Of a stretch of 64,000 nucleotides of DNA, positions 1-9,306 are shown one piece after another; the first letter of the stretch is position 1, and each line of letters opens with the position of its first letter. The notes below the pieces were generated by a model. It had not been told where the DNA came from. It saw only the letters and a program-made list of their open reading frames with translations, and did not search any database. The translations under genes and the position numbers were made by a program. Origin of the DNA: Gramella sp. KN1008 (GTDB lineage: Bacteria; Bacteroidota; Bacteroidia; Flavobacteriales; Flavobacteriaceae); the NCBI RefSeq assembly GCF_004332155.1, contig NZ_SJDV01000003.1:62001-126000 (forward strand), given 5' to 3'.

Positions 1-1344
1 GTTCTTAATAACAAATTTGATACTCCGGGTGTTTTTTATATCCTCAAGAGGATTCTTCTTCAGAATGATCATATCTGCCACTTTTCCCTTTTCAAGACTT
101 CCATAACTGTTTTCCAGGTCAAAGAATTCTGGTCCGTTTATAACGGAAGTCAGAAGAGCCTGAGCCGGGCTAAGTCCTGCGTTTACCAGTTCTTCCAGTT
201 CTGAATGTAGCGATTCTCCTGGATAAACAAAGGAATTGCTCGCTCCTGAATCGGAGCCCGCCAGAATATTAATTCCGGCTTTATACATGGGAATAATCAT
301 GGTGGCGCTTAATCTTTCCATTTTTTCTCTTCTCTGGCTCCCGGCAGCCTTAGCCCGTTTGGCACCATCGATCCTCCTTTGATAGGATTGCTTTATCCCG
401 GGTCCAATATAATTGAGCAATGAGTCCTTAGAATGATCCGTTTCAAGAAGATTGCTCAGTACTTTACCTATATGCAAGGTAGGAGTGATGCTCATATCAC
501 TGGCGGCCATTTTGGAAAAAATATTTGCGGCCATTTCAGGATCATAGGTGTCTATGAGAGGTTCAATCATACCATAACCAGAGTGGACAGAGGTAATACT
601 ATCGGCTCGGGGAGAACTGGATTTTAGGGTGTAATACATATGTTCCAGTCCGTCCAGTCCAAGGTCGATCGCTTTTATAAGATCTGCATCCAGAGGCATA
701 TGCCCGGTGGTCTTAAGATTTCGTTTTTCGGCTTCGGTGATAATAGCATAGAAAAGGTCAGGTGTAAGACTTCCGTCATACATTTTCACATAATCCACGT
801 CTAAATCTTTTAAAGAATCCAGTGCTGGACTCACGTCGTTCTCATTTGAGATTGCAATGGAACCGTCCCAGGCCGGGTTTTTGCCATCCAGTTTTGGCCC
901 CGAAGAGAATATTCTTGGTCCAGCCATTGAATTTTTTTCGATGTTCTTTCTCCATTCCATTACAGCTGGAGTAATATCTCCACCGGCATCTCTAACAGTC
1001 GTAACTCCATAAGCAAGGAAGAGCTTGAGCAAATCCTTATTCTCTTTAATAAGACTGTCACCGCCTCTAAAATGTACATGCATATCCCAGAGTCCGGGCA
1101 TTACATAATTATTTTTAACATCGATAACTTCTTTACCTTCGTAGGCACCGATCTCTTCCATCTCTCCAACCCATTGGATGGTATCGTTTGAGATCCCAAT
1201 AAATTTACTCTGATGAATACTATCCCCTTTAATATTTACGATACTTGCGTTCGTAATAAGTAGATCGAAGGATTTTTTATCGCTGGTTTGAGAACAGGAG
1301 GATAGCAGGATAGATAATAGAAAGCTAAATATTAGTTTTTTCAT
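1..1344 (-). CDS. Amidohydrolase family lipoprotein (C-terminus outside window)
   Basis: The reverse strand from the ATG at 1344 stays open for 448 codons and leaves the window. The N-terminus is a lipoprotein signal with lipobox LSSC. A metal-dependent amidohydrolase fold follows, with the metal-binding HVH motif near residues 89-91 after MPGLWDM, a later TGHMP histidine, and an AGSDSG aspartate motif typical of imidazolonepropionase-like or prolidase-like enzymes. It probably sits on the periplasmic side and hydrolyses a cyclic amide or a peptide; the substrate cannot be read from the sequence. A second amidohydrolase lipoprotein lies at 4201 on the other strand, beyond the DUF6090 genes. 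Confidence 0.85.
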   Translation of the reverse strand, partial: MKKLIFSFLLSILLSSCSQTSDKKSFDLLITNASIVNIKGDSIHQSKFIGISNDTIQWVGEMEEIGAYEGKEVIDVKNNYVMPGLWDMHVHFRGGDSLIKENKDLLKLFLAYGVTTVRDAGGDITPAVMEWRKNIEKNSMAGPRIFSSGPKLDGKNPAWDGSIAISNENDVSPALDSLKDLDVDYVKMYDGSLTPDLFYAIITEAEKRNLKTTGHMPLDADLIKAIDLGLDGLEHMYYTLKSSSPRADSITSVHSGYGMIEPLIDTYDPEMAANIFSKMAASDMSITPTLHIGKVLSNLLETDHSKDSLLNYIGPGIKQSYQRRIDGAKRAKAAGSQRREKMERLSATMIIPMYKAGINILAGSDSGASNSFVYPGESLHSELEELVNAGLSPAQALLTSVINGPEFFDLENSYGSLEKGKVADMIILKKNPLEDIKNTRSIKFVIKN

Positions 1345-1364
1345 GTTTTGAGTGTCAGTGGCTT

Positions 1365-1372
1365 CAAAATTA
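1365..1372 (-). promoter_or_regulatory. Possible -7 box of the amidohydrolase gene
   Basis: On the minus strand this reads TAATTTTG, a match to the flavobacterial -7 consensus TAnnTTTG, 20 nt before the ATG. A TTG lies 25 nt further upstream, slightly beyond the usual 17-23 nt spacing. Confidence 0.35.
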
Positions 1373-1380
1373 AATAAAAC

Positions 1381-2118
1381 TCAGGTTTTTGTTTCCTCAA
1401 TCAATTCTAGAATTGTTTTACGGGCTCTTTTCAACCAGGTTCTTGTTGTCCTGTACATATATAGCTTGTCATCGATATGATTTTCGAACCTGGGGTCGGC
1501 AAGCAATTTCTGGTTATTAACGACCAGGCGGGATTTAGGATATTCAAAGTTCTCTCCGGCAACGTCAACGTTTCTCAATGAACCATATTCCTTAAGATGC
1601 GCAATGATCTCCTCTCCGGTTCTTTCGGTGCGTTGCTGCACTTCGATCATTTCGTTATGTTGCCTGGCCCATTTATATAAAAGCAGTTTTAGTTTTTCGT
1701 TCTTCAACTCTGTAATACTGCCAGAGCTATTGAGATTGTTCAACAAATAATCGCTGGGTTTCCAGTTTGGGGAGGACAGTGCCCTGGAGAGCCAAAGGTC
1801 TAGTGAGTCATTATTAACGTTCTCCGGTGTTTGGTCAAAAAGTCCGAATACTTTCTCCAGGGATTGGATCACCTTGTTAACTTCTGTACCTATGGAATCC
1901 AGGTCCTGAAGATTATCCCGGAACTCTTCGTTAAGATTTGAAAGCAACTTTTTTTCTCGCATTGATTCCTTTCGAGCTTCATTCCAGTTATTGATCTGAA
2001 GGGCGATCAAAATCCCGATCACCACCAAAATAATTTCCCCAACAGCATAAATCAGATACCTGGTGAATCTATTTTCACGAAGCAGTTTGTGGCGGATATT
2101 TCTAAAGAATTTAATCAT
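1381..2118 (-). CDS. DUF6090 family membrane protein, copy 1
   Basis: The 245-residue protein starts with a basic stretch (FFRNIR, RENRFTRYLIYA) and one transmembrane helix at about residues 22-42 ending QINNWNE, the signature of the DUF6090 family, which is common in marine Bacteroidota. The rest (residues 50-245) is polar, helix-rich and divergent from its neighbours. No catalytic motif is visible and the function is unknown. It is the last of three tandem paralogues, 4 nt after the previous stop, so co-transcription is likely. Confidence 0.85.
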   Translation of the reverse strand: MIKFFRNIRHKLLRENRFTRYLIYAVGEIILVVIGILIALQINNWNEARKESMREKKLLSNLNEEFRDNLQDLDSIGTEVNKVIQSLEKVFGLFDQTPENVNNDSLDLWLSRALSSPNWKPSDYLLNNLNSSGSITELKNEKLKLLLYKWARQHNEMIEVQQRTERTGEEIIAHLKEYGSLRNVDVAGENFEYPKSRLVVNNQKLLADPRFENHIDDKLYMYRTTRTWLKRARKTILELIEETKT

Positions 2119-2122
2119 ATTC

Positions 2123-3193
2123 TCAATAAATCAATAAATAACTACTCCTTTTAACCATAAAGCGTTCTTCACATCGCCCGTTCTTATCCATCTGAAAAAT
2201 GGTGCCTTCAGCCTGACCGAACACTGTAAACTGCCTGGAAGGCAACTCCAAAGTTTCATATATCTCATAATCGAGGTTTAGGCGATGAATGGTAATTAGG
2301 TGATCAGTGGCATTATAAATTGGATTGAACTGAAAAAGATCGGCCTGTTTAAGCTCCGTAGTAGTATCCTTACAAGATAATTTTTTCATGGGGTGATAAC
2401 CCAATTCAGCAAAGGCTTCTTTAATATCCGCAAGACTCCCGGAATGCAGTCTTACAAGTTCCCCCATAACTATGGCCTGGCTGGCTCTTGCCGCGGTAAT
2501 ACTCCGGTTAAGATGGCTATAGTTTCTGCGAAATAATTTCACCCTGGTTTTGTAATTTTTGTCATTTAACGAAAAATCTATGGCCTTTTTTATGCTTAAA
2601 CTATCGGTGGCAAGGAACCAGGGATAGGAGTCCAACATAAACCGCATAAATTCTTTTTGATTTTCGGAAGCTCTGTTCATATTAACCTTCATATTTGCAA
2701 CCTGCGCTTGATATGATTTAAGGTGATAAAGCAGCTGTTCGTATTTTTCAGGATATTCGAAACGTTTTTCTAGGATGACTTCAGCAGTTTCCGGTTTAAT
2801 AATATTTTCTGTTTGATCCCCCATTAAGAGGGCGGCTTCCTGTCGCTGTGAAAACATTGGGAATAACAACTCGTTATTTTCTTTATATGTTTCCTTATTG
2901 ATTTTACCCTCTTCAATAAGCTGTAAAATGGAATCAGAGGTTATGTAAAATGTATTTAGTATTCTAAAAATATTATATTCACTGTATCCTTTCTGTATTT
3001 CTTCTTTTAAATCGGTAATAAGTTCCGCACGTTGCTTTTGGTTGTTCTGTTCATTATTCCAGTTATTAACCTTCAGCGCTATCAAAATCCCGATCACCAC
3101 TAAAATAATTTCCCCAACAGCATAAATGAGGTATCTGGTGAAACGGTTTTCGCGAAGTAGTCGACGGCGGATATTTCTAAAAAACTTAAGCAT
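2123..3193 (-). CDS. DUF6090 family membrane protein, copy 2
   Basis: The protein has 356 residues, with the same N-terminal basic segment and single transmembrane helix (about 22-42) as its neighbours, ending KVNNWNN. The longer C-terminal part is probably on one side of the inner membrane and is divergent, with a predicted alpha-helical region up to about residue 240 and a beta-rich tail. The start codon overlaps the end of the upstream paralogue by 8 nt, indicating translational coupling. Of the three N-terminal repeats this one differs most at the DNA level. The function is unknown. Confidence 0.85.
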   Translation of the reverse strand: MLKFFRNIRRRLLRENRFTRYLIYAVGEIILVVIGILIALKVNNWNNEQNNQKQRAELITDLKEEIQKGYSEYNIFRILNTFYITSDSILQLIEEGKINKETYKENNELLFPMFSQRQEAALLMGDQTENIIKPETAEVILEKRFEYPEKYEQLLYHLKSYQAQVANMKVNMNRASENQKEFMRFMLDSYPWFLATDSLSIKKAIDFSLNDKNYKTRVKLFRRNYSHLNRSITAARASQAIVMGELVRLHSGSLADIKEAFAELGYHPMKKLSCKDTTTELKQADLFQFNPIYNATDHLITIHRLNLDYEIYETLELPSRQFTVFGQAEGTIFQMDKNGRCEERFMVKRSSYLLIY

Positions 3194-3974
3194 TGGAACG
3201 AGTTAATTCTGAATCTATTTTTTCAATCAGATCTATAGTAAATTGTAGAAACATTTTCCAAAACCTATTTAATACTAGATGTTTTGCGTAATTATATTTA
3301 AGATAATTTCTGCCTTCTATACTCTGAAACTTTTTAATTAGATAGTTACTCTGAATCTCTCTGTTTGGTAGCTCGGGTAGGCTATCGCTTAAAAAATCTA
3401 TTCCTAAAAGCTCCTGATAGAAAGCATAACTTAGTTCATAATTCTGAGTTAGGCCTAAATCTTCTACCTGGTCTTTCTGGGCTTCACTTATTTGCCAATC
3501 TCTCAATCTATTGAAATTTCCCCGGGTTATGTAATAATGATCTTTAATGTCTTTGAACAAACCTTCAAACCCAACTAATCCAACGTATCCCGCATTATTC
3601 ATAGAAGTGAATGCTTGATCATTAAGGCTGAAATCTCTTAGGTTTCGGTCTATACTCTTATTTAAAAGCGTAGCATCATCTAGAGTATAATTGATTTCGG
3701 ATAGTACTTTTTTATCTAATTTTATCTGTTCCTCTAAGAACTTAATTTGGCCTACTAGTAGAATTGTATCCTTGACTAAATCTTCCCGAATTTCCAGTAT
3801 GAATTCTCTGGAAGCCTGAATTTCTTTCTGAGTTTCATTCCAATTGTTTATCTGCAAGGCAATTAATATCCCAATCACTACTAATATTATTTCGCCAATA
3901 GCATAAATCAGATACCTGGTGAATCTATTTTCACGATGCAGTTTACGGCGGATATTTCTGAAGAATTTGATCAT
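3186..3974 (-). CDS. DUF6090 family membrane protein, copy 3
   Basis: The protein has 262 residues and is first in transcription order of the three tandem DUF6090 genes. The N-terminal 47 residues (FFRNIR, RENRFTRYLIYA, a transmembrane helix, QINNWNE) are nearly identical to copy 1 even in DNA, while the C-terminal helical domain is unrelated at a glance. No clear promoter consensus is visible in the 226 nt upstream. The role is unknown; the membrane-anchored variable domain suggests a scaffold or sensor, which is only a guess. Confidence 0.85.
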   Translation of the reverse strand: MIKFFRNIRRKLHRENRFTRYLIYAIGEIILVVIGILIALQINNWNETQKEIQASREFILEIREDLVKDTILLVGQIKFLEEQIKLDKKVLSEINYTLDDATLLNKSIDRNLRDFSLNDQAFTSMNNAGYVGLVGFEGLFKDIKDHYYITRGNFNRLRDWQISEAQKDQVEDLGLTQNYELSYAFYQELLGIDFLSDSLPELPNREIQSNYLIKKFQSIEGRNYLKYNYAKHLVLNRFWKMFLQFTIDLIEKIDSELTRSNA

Positions 3975-4100
3975 TGCATTTCGTTCAGTAAAAAGAAGCT
4001 CAGGTAGGGCGAATTTCCTGTTTAAACGGTTACGGATAATTTAAATGTACAAAAAACTGAATATCAGCAGGATAAAATTTTTATCCGAAGAAAATTTTGA

Positions 4101-4110
4101 CCAGATCTGG
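4101..4110. other. 10-bp palindrome in the 226-nt intergenic gap
   Basis: CCAGATCTGG is a perfect palindrome about 90 nt before the amidohydrolase start at 4201. The gap 3975-4200 lies between divergent genes and otherwise shows no gene or clear promoter box. It could be an operator or chance. Confidence 0.25.
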
Positions 4111-4200
4111 ACTGGTATACAAGTGTAATTTGATCATCTACTAGAAGAATTTTTCTTTTCCGTTGAAAAATCGGAATTTGAGGCACTTAAACTTAGATAC

Positions 4201-5832
4201 ATGAAAAGAATATTTACGTTAATAATTCTATGTGCCATCTTGATTTCCTGCGGGAATCAAAAAGAGCAGGCAGATCTTCTGGTCTTTAATGCCAAAATTT
4301 ACACCGTTAATGAGGCTTTTGAAATGGCTGAAGCCTTCGCTGTCAGGGATGGTAAATTTCTCGAAATTGCTCCTATAGATGCCTTACGGGAAAAATATGA
4401 ATTCACCGAAGAGGTAGACGCTCGTGGTAAGGCTGTCTATCCTGGCCTTATTGATGCCCATGCTCACTTTTACGGCCTAGGAATGCAACAACAGCGTGTA
4501 GATGTTACTGGAACTAAAAGTTTTGAGGAGGTCGTAATGAAAGTCGTGGAGTTTCAACAGAAGAATCGCGTAGATTTTATTGTAGGACGCGGCTGGGACC
4601 AGAATGACTGGGAGATCAAGGAATTCCCGGTGAAGGATACACTTGACCGCCTATTTCCGGATACCCCTGTTGCTCTTACCAGGATAGATGGTCATGCCAT
4701 GCTTGTGAACCAGGCTGCACTTGATGCTGCGAATATTACTGCTGAAACTAAATTCGAAGGAGGGGATATCGAGCAAAAAGACGGTAAACTCACCGGAATC
4801 CTGGTAGATAATCCTATGATGCTCATCGAAAAGATCACCGATGATGTTGACCTTGATACCCAGGCGGAAGCGCTGCGTGATGCCCAGGCGATCTGTTTTG
4901 GTTACGGACTAACCACCGTGGATGATGCAGGGATAGACAGGGAAGTAATTGAACTAATAGATAGCCTTAACAATTCAGACGAGTTGAAGATCAGGATCTA
5001 TGCTATGATAAGTAATACTAAAGAGAACCTGGATCATTATCTTGATAAAGGACCTTATAAAACAGACCGACTAAACGTTCGTTCGGTAAAATTCTATGGT
5101 GATGGTGCGCTTGGATCAAGAGGAGCAGCTCTAAAAGCTGAATACTCCGACAGGCCAGGGCATTTTGGAGCCTTGCTTTCTCCGGTTTCAGAGTTTAAGG
5201 AAACGGCAGAGAGAATAGCGAAAACCGAATTTCAAATGAACACGCATGCTATTGGAGATTCTGCGAATTATCTTGTTTTGAAAACCTATGATTCACTTCT
5301 AAGCTCGGGAGAAGACCGTAGATGGAGAGTAGAACATTCGCAGGTGATAGATTCATCAGATTTTCATTATTTCAGTAAGAATATCATCCCTTCCGTTCAG
5401 CCAACACATGCGACAAGCGATATGTACTGGGCTGAAGAGCGATTGGGAGCAGAACGTATCAAAGGCGCTTACGCCTACAAGAAATTACTGGACCAGGCTG
5501 GTATTGTAGCTTTAGGAACTGACTTTCCTGTGGAACAGGTGAATCCGTTCCTCACTTTTTACGCGGCTGTAGATCGCCAGGATACCGATAATTTTCCTGA
5601 AGGCGGATTTATGAAGGACCAGGCCCTGAGTAGGGAAGAAACTTTAAAAGGCATGACCATCTGGGCGGCCTATTCCAATTTTGAAGAAGACGAAAAAGGA
5701 AGTATCGAACCCGGTAAATTTGCCGATTTCGTGATCCTTGATCGCGATATTATGGAAGTAGAGATAGATAGCGTACCCGAAACCAAAGTACTGTACACTT
5801 TTGTGAACGGGGAGCAGGTGTATAAAAATTAA
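4201..5832 (+). CDS. Amidohydrolase family lipoprotein, YtcJ-like
   Basis: The 543-residue protein has a lipoprotein signal (LISC at about residues 14-17). Its domain order fits the YtcJ/exoenzyme-regulatory branch of amidohydrolases: a short beta-sandwich start ([12 protein letters not shown]), the HAH metal motif near residues 85-87 (IDAHAHFYG), NTHAIGD and VEHSQ histidine motifs in the middle, and the GTDFPVE aspartate motif near 440, followed by the closing sandwich ([15 protein letters not shown]). It is likely a periplasmic metal-dependent hydrolase; the substrate is unknown. The start is the ATG that gives the signal peptide. Confidence 0.9.
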   Translation: MKRIFTLIILCAILISCGNQKEQADLLVFNAKIYTVNEAFEMAEAFAVRDGKFLEIAPIDALREKYEFTEEVDARGKAVYPGLIDAHAHFYGLGMQQQRVDVTGTKSFEEVVMKVVEFQQKNRVDFIVGRGWDQNDWEIKEFPVKDTLDRLFPDTPVALTRIDGHAMLVNQAALDAANITAETKFEGGDIEQKDGKLTGILVDNPMMLIEKITDDVDLDTQAEALRDAQAICFGYGLTTVDDAGIDREVIELIDSLNNSDELKIRIYAMISNTKENLDHYLDKGPYKTDRLNVRSVKFYGDGALGSRGAALKAEYSDRPGHFGALLSPVSEFKETAERIAKTEFQMNTHAIGDSANYLVLKTYDSLLSSGEDRRWRVEHSQVIDSSDFHYFSKNIIPSVQPTHATSDMYWAEERLGAERIKGAYAYKKLLDQAGIVALGTDFPVEQVNPFLTFYAAVDRQDTDNFPEGGFMKDQALSREETLKGMTIWAAYSNFEEDEKGSIEPGKFADFVILDRDIMEVEIDSVPETKVLYTFVNGEQVYKN

Positions 5833-5838
5833 ACTGGG

Positions 5839-5846
5839 TATCTTTG
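5839..5846 (+). promoter_or_regulatory. -7 promoter box of the immunophilin gene
   Basis: TATCTTTG matches the flavobacterial -7 consensus TAnnTTTG and is followed by CA, 24 nt before the ATG at 5870. No TTG at -33 spacing was seen, so this is a -7-only call. Confidence 0.5.
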
Positions 5847-5869
5847 CACTTTATCAAAAATTCAATAAA

Positions 5870-6802
5870 ATGAACGACGGATTATATGCAAAATTCCATA
5901 CTTCAAAAGGAGAGATCCTGGTGGAGCTGGAATATGAAAAAACTCCCGGTACGGTAGGCAATTTTGTGGGCCTTGCCGAAGGGAAAATAGAAAATGAACC
6001 TAAGGAAAAAGGGGAGCCTTATTATGACGGTTTGAAATTTCACCGCGTAATACCCGATTTTATGATCCAGGGAGGTGATCCACAGGGAACCGGAGCCGGC
6101 GGACCCGGATATAAATTTGATGATGAGATCCATCCGGACCTGAAGCACGACGCTCCTGGGAAATTATCTATGGCCAATGCAGGACCTGGAACCAATGGTA
6201 GTCAGTTCTTTATCACTCATGTAGAAACCCCATGGCTGGATGGGAAACATACCGTTTTTGGAAATGTTGTTGAAGGCCAGGACGTAGTTGATAAGATACA
6301 ACAGGGAGATAAAATTGAAAAGCTTGAGATCATCCGTGAAGGAGCTGAAGCCGAAAGTTTTAATGCTGAAAAGGCATTTGAGGAATTCAATGCTGAAAAA
6401 GCCAAAAGAGAAGAGGAAGCGAAGAAGAAAGCTGAAGAGGAATTGGATAAACTTGCCGCAGGTTTTGAGAAAACCCCAAGCGGACTTCGTTATAAGATCA
6501 TTCAAAAAGGTGATGGTAAGAAAGCCGAAAAAGGGAACAGTGTTTCCGTTCATTATAAGGGGCAGTTAGCCGATGGAACGGTATTCGACTCTTCATATAA
6601 AAGAAATCAGCCTCTAGAATTTCCAATTGGGGTAGGACATGTGATTCCGGGTTGGGATGAAGGAATCCAGTTACTTCAGGTTGGTGATAAGGCCAGGCTT
6701 GTGATCCCTTCAGATCTTGCTTATGGAGAAAGAGGAGCAGGAGGAGTTATTCCTCCAAATGCGGTCCTCATCTTTGATGTGGAACTGATGGATGTAAAAT
6801 AA
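5870..6802 (+). CDS. Dual peptidyl-prolyl isomerase: cyclophilin fused to FKBP
   Basis: The 310-residue protein has an N-terminal cyclophilin domain (about residues 1-155; [14 protein letters not shown] and NGSQFFIT carry the active-site Arg, Phe, Met and Gln of the family). A charged, lysine/glutamate-rich helix (about 160-195) follows, and then a C-terminal FKBP domain (about 205-310; [16 protein letters not shown] and VIPGWDEG). Both halves are expected to catalyse prolyl cis-trans isomerisation. There is no signal peptide, so it is likely cytoplasmic. Cyclophilin-FKBP fusions are known as dual-family immunophilins and have been described in Flavobacterium. It is monocistronic, with a -7 box before it and a strong terminator after it. 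Confidence 0.95.
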   Translation: MNDGLYAKFHTSKGEILVELEYEKTPGTVGNFVGLAEGKIENEPKEKGEPYYDGLKFHRVIPDFMIQGGDPQGTGAGGPGYKFDDEIHPDLKHDAPGKLSMANAGPGTNGSQFFITHVETPWLDGKHTVFGNVVEGQDVVDKIQQGDKIEKLEIIREGAEAESFNAEKAFEEFNAEKAKREEEAKKKAEEELDKLAAGFEKTPSGLRYKIIQKGDGKKAEKGNSVSVHYKGQLADGTVFDSSYKRNQPLEFPIGVGHVIPGWDEGIQLLQVGDKARLVIPSDLAYGERGAGGVIPPNAVLIFDVELMDVK

Positions 6803-6822
6803 CAGAGCACTGGATTATTAAT

Positions 6823-6855
6823 AAAAAACGCGCTGAGAAATCAGCGCGTTTTTTA
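6823..6855. terminator. Bidirectional intrinsic terminator
   Basis: An 11-bp stem (AAACGCGCTGA with its complement) around a GAAA loop is flanked by A and T runs. It lies between the convergent immunophilin and peroxiredoxin genes and can serve both. Confidence 0.9.
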
Positions 6856-6880
6856 TTTGATTAGAACCTCCACAAAGGGA

Positions 6881-7525
6881 TTATTTCTTCAATTCCGGCT
6901 GAGGTGTCATCCTTAGATAGGGCTTCACAGTTTTATATCCTTTAGGGAACATCTTATCTGCTTCTTCGTTAGTTACTGACGGGCTTATCACCACATCTTC
7001 TCCATTCTTCCAGTTAGCGGGAGTCGCAACTTTGTTATAAGCGGTTAACTGGAGGGAATCGATCACCCTTAAAAGTTCGTCAAAGTTCCTTCCGGTACTG
7101 GCAGGATAGGTGATCATAAGTTTAATTGTTTTATCAGTTCCTATCACATAAACCGATCTTACCGTAAGAGTGTCATCTGCTTTAGGATGTATCATACCGT
7201 AGAGGTTAGACACTTTCCTGTCCTCGTCGGCGATAATCGGAAAATTTACCGTAGTGTTCTGGGTTTCATTGATGTCTTTTATCCAGCCTTTATGAGATTC
7301 CAGGCCGTCAACACTAAGCGCTAAAACTTTCACATTGCGTTTCTCGAATTCCTTTTTATAGTTGGCCACCGTTCCCAGTTCTGTAGTGCAAACCGGGGTA
7401 TAATCGGCAGGATGGGAGAATAGGATTCCCCAGCTGTCTCCCAGGTAATCATAAAAATTGATCTTTCCTTCCGAAGTTTCGGCATCAAAGTTTGGGGCTT
7501 TGTCTCCTAATTTCAACTCACTCAT
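6881..7525 (-). CDS. Peroxiredoxin, 1-Cys Prx6-type
   Basis: The 214-residue protein reduces peroxides through the peroxidatic cysteine C46 in the PVCTTE motif characteristic of the Prx6 group. The length and the extended C-terminal domain (from about 150, LQLTAYNKVATPANW) agree with Prx6 rather than AhpC. No partner AhpF or recycling reductase is adjacent. The start is taken as the ATG at 7525 (MSELKLGD); an upstream TTG at 7531 would add only two residues. The protein has no signal peptide and is cytoplasmic. It shares a terminator with the convergent immunophilin gene. Confidence 0.93.
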   Translation of the reverse strand: MSELKLGDKAPNFDAETSEGKINFYDYLGDSWGILFSHPADYTPVCTTELGTVANYKKEFEKRNVKVLALSVDGLESHKGWIKDINETQNTTVNFPIIADEDRKVSNLYGMIHPKADDTLTVRSVYVIGTDKTIKLMITYPASTGRNFDELLRVIDSLQLTAYNKVATPANWKNGEDVVISPSVTNEEADKMFPKGYKTVKPYLRMTPQPELKK

Positions 7526-7621
7526 AATCAATAATATTTAGTTGTTAAATAAACCTATTAAATCTATAGGTTAATAAAAGTAATGAAAATTAATTCCCGT
7601 AAACTTTAAGAATAGGTTAAA

Positions 7622-8179
7622 TTAATTCTTCCACTTAATATTGCAACCTATGCTTGGTTTTTGTATAGGTGATACTTTTCTATTATTCAGCACCGCATCC
7701 ATGGCTTCACGAAGGTCCCTGCCATTTGGATGCAAACCGTTTCCAGGCCGGCTATCGTCCAGCTGACCGCGATAGATAAGTTTTAATTCATCATCAAAAA
7801 GATAAAAATCGGGTGTGCAGGCGGCATCATATGCCCTGGCAATTTCCTGGGTTCCGTCAAAAAGATATGGAAATGAATACTGGTGCTTGGCCGCCACTTC
7901 TCTCATCTTTTCAGGACGGTCTTCAGGATAGTTTTCAATATCGTTACTCATTATAGCCACAGAACCAAAACCAAGAGCGCGATAATCGTTTGCCAGGTGA
8001 ACTATTTCTTCATTCACATGCTTTACAAAGGGACAGTGATTACAAAGAAACATTACCAGCGTGCCACGTTCACCACGTACATCCTCCAGGGTGTACAGGT
8101 GTTCGGTAATAACGTCCATTAGTTTAAAGTCCGGCGCCTGGGTTCCAAGCTCGATCATATTTGAAGCAGTACGTGCCAT
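7622..8179 (-). CDS. Thioredoxin-like/AhpC-TSA redoxin family protein
   Basis: The 185-residue protein has a thioredoxin fold with CNHC at C46-C49 (FLCNHCPFVKHV), the pattern seen in alkyl-hydroperoxide-reductase-like redoxins of Bacteroidota. Further family motifs are SNDIENYPED and the cis-proline region TPDFYLFD. A thiol-disulfide oxidoreductase or peroxidase role is likely; the partner is unknown. There is no export signal. It lies upstream of the peroxiredoxin gene on the same strand, separated by about 96 nt, so the two may be co-expressed in oxidative defence. Confidence 0.88.
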   Translation of the reverse strand: MARTASNMIELGTQAPDFKLMDVITEHLYTLEDVRGERGTLVMFLCNHCPFVKHVNEEIVHLANDYRALGFGSVAIMSNDIENYPEDRPEKMREVAAKHQYSFPYLFDGTQEIARAYDAACTPDFYLFDDELKLIYRGQLDDSRPGNGLHPNGRDLREAMDAVLNNRKVSPIQKPSIGCNIKWKN

Positions 8180-8255
8180 CTTTTTTTATAAAATTAAATA
8201 TTAAAGCCGAATTAATGCCGAATATTCTCTATTTTGATCCTTCTAAAATCCTATT

Positions 8256-8594
8256 ATGGAAGAGATCGAATGGAATGATTTCGAAAAAGTAGAGATGAGG
8301 GTAGGGACAATAATTTCTGCTGAAGCATTTCCCGAAGCACGGGACCCGGCTTATAAGCTTAAAATAGATTTTGGCGATGAGGTGGGAGAAAAATCGTCTT
8401 CGGCCCAGATCACCCGTCGCTATACTCAGGAAGAACTATCCGGAAGGCAGATAATAGCCGTAGTAAACTTTCCGGCCAAAAGGATTGCGGGTTTTAAGAG
8501 TGAATGCCTTGTGCTTGGTGTTATGGGGGAAGAGAAGGATGTGGTGTTGCTCAGCCCCGATCAAAAAGTACCCAATGGTTTGCGCATAGGCTGA
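8256..8594 (+). CDS. csaA: tRNA-binding domain protein, CsaA-like
   Basis: The 112-residue protein consists entirely of one OB-fold tRNA-binding domain, starting WNDFEKVEMRVGTI and containing SSSAQIT and VVNFPAKRIAGFKSE, the hallmarks of CsaA. CsaA was described as a chaperone-like, tRNA-binding homodimer in Bacillus. A partial -7-like sequence (TATTTTG) occurs about 20 nt upstream. The stop at 8594 abuts the stop of the convergent trkA gene without a gap, so no separate terminator is seen. Confidence 0.88.
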   Translation: MEEIEWNDFEKVEMRVGTIISAEAFPEARDPAYKLKIDFGDEVGEKSSSAQITRRYTQEELSGRQIIAVVNFPAKRIAGFKSECLVLGVMGEEKDVVLLSPDQKVPNGLRIG

Positions 8595-9302
8595 TCATAT
8601 TTCTTTTTTGAATTTTCGGTGATGTTCCAGCAGGTGTTTTATGTCTTTGTTATGTCCATACAACACCATGATATCTCCCTCAGATAATCTGGTGTCTGCC
8701 CGGGCAATACCCTGAACAGTGGTGCGATCTTTGTCCACGTCCATATCATTCTTTTCGCTTGTCACTTTCAAGGTGGTAAGTACGATGATATTAAATTCAT
8801 CTTTTATCCCCAGTTCCTTTATGGATTTTCCATCATATTCCTTAGGAATCTTTGTCTCTACAATGCTGTAATTACCATCCAGTTCAAAGCTGTCTACCAC
8901 TCCTTCCAGGTTGAGCATTTTAGCCCATCTTTCGGCGGTTTCTTCTTCCGGGTGTATTATCTCGTGTATTCCCATTGCTTCCAGAACGGTCTTTTGAAGA
9001 GGATCCACCACCCGGCCAATGATTCTCTTCACCTTCTTCTTCTTCATAAGTGCTCCTGCCATGATGTTGGCTCCGGTATCTTCTCCTATGGCGATTATCA
9101 CGACATCCACATCCTTTAAGGGAAGATTTTCAACTGCATCAGGATCTGTCGCGTCCAGGTTTATAGCATGCGTAATTTTCTCCTTGATGTTCTCTATCTT
9201 GCTTATTCGGACGTCTACGCCTATCACCTCATTTCCCATTTCGGTTAGTTTTTCGCCCAGCGCCGATCCAAATTTCCCCAAACCAATGATTATGTACTTC
9301 AT
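8595..9302 (-). CDS. trkA: Potassium uptake regulatory subunit, TrkA/KtrA
   Basis: The 235-residue protein has one RCK unit: an N-terminal Rossmann domain (IIGLGKFGSALGEKL at residues 3-17, then acidic residues for NAD binding and IAIGED near residue 70) and a C-terminal RCK_C domain (about 140-225). It is the cytoplasmic nucleotide-binding gate of a Trk/Ktr potassium transporter. The single RCK unit resembles KtrA more than the doubled E. coli TrkA. It follows trkH by 4 nt, forming a two-gene operon that encodes the complete transporter. Confidence 0.93.
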   Translation of the reverse strand: MKYIIIGLGKFGSALGEKLTEMGNEVIGVDVRISKIENIKEKITHAINLDATDPDAVENLPLKDVDVVIIAIGEDTGANIMAGALMKKKKVKRIIGRVVDPLQKTVLEAMGIHEIIHPEEETAERWAKMLNLEGVVDSFELDGNYSIVETKIPKEYDGKSIKELGIKDEFNIIVLTTLKVTSEKNDMDVDKDRTTVQGIARADTRLSEGDIMVLYGHNKDIKHLLEHHRKFKKEI

Positions 9303-9306
9303 TTTC

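Larger units (their letters stand above)
1975..3974 (-). repeat. Three N-terminal-coding direct repeats of the DUF6090 genes
   Basis: The first about 140 bases of each DUF6090 gene (about 1978-2118, 3055-3193 and 3834-3974) are direct repeats on the minus strand. Copies 1 and 3 differ by only a few bases in the last 75 nt before the start codon side, while copy 2 is more diverged. The coding parts that follow are unrelated in sequence. Confidence 0.8.

Noticed and set aside
433..627. 64-codon ORF on the plus strand
   Set aside because: It is antisense to the amidohydrolase, has no promoter and no family features.
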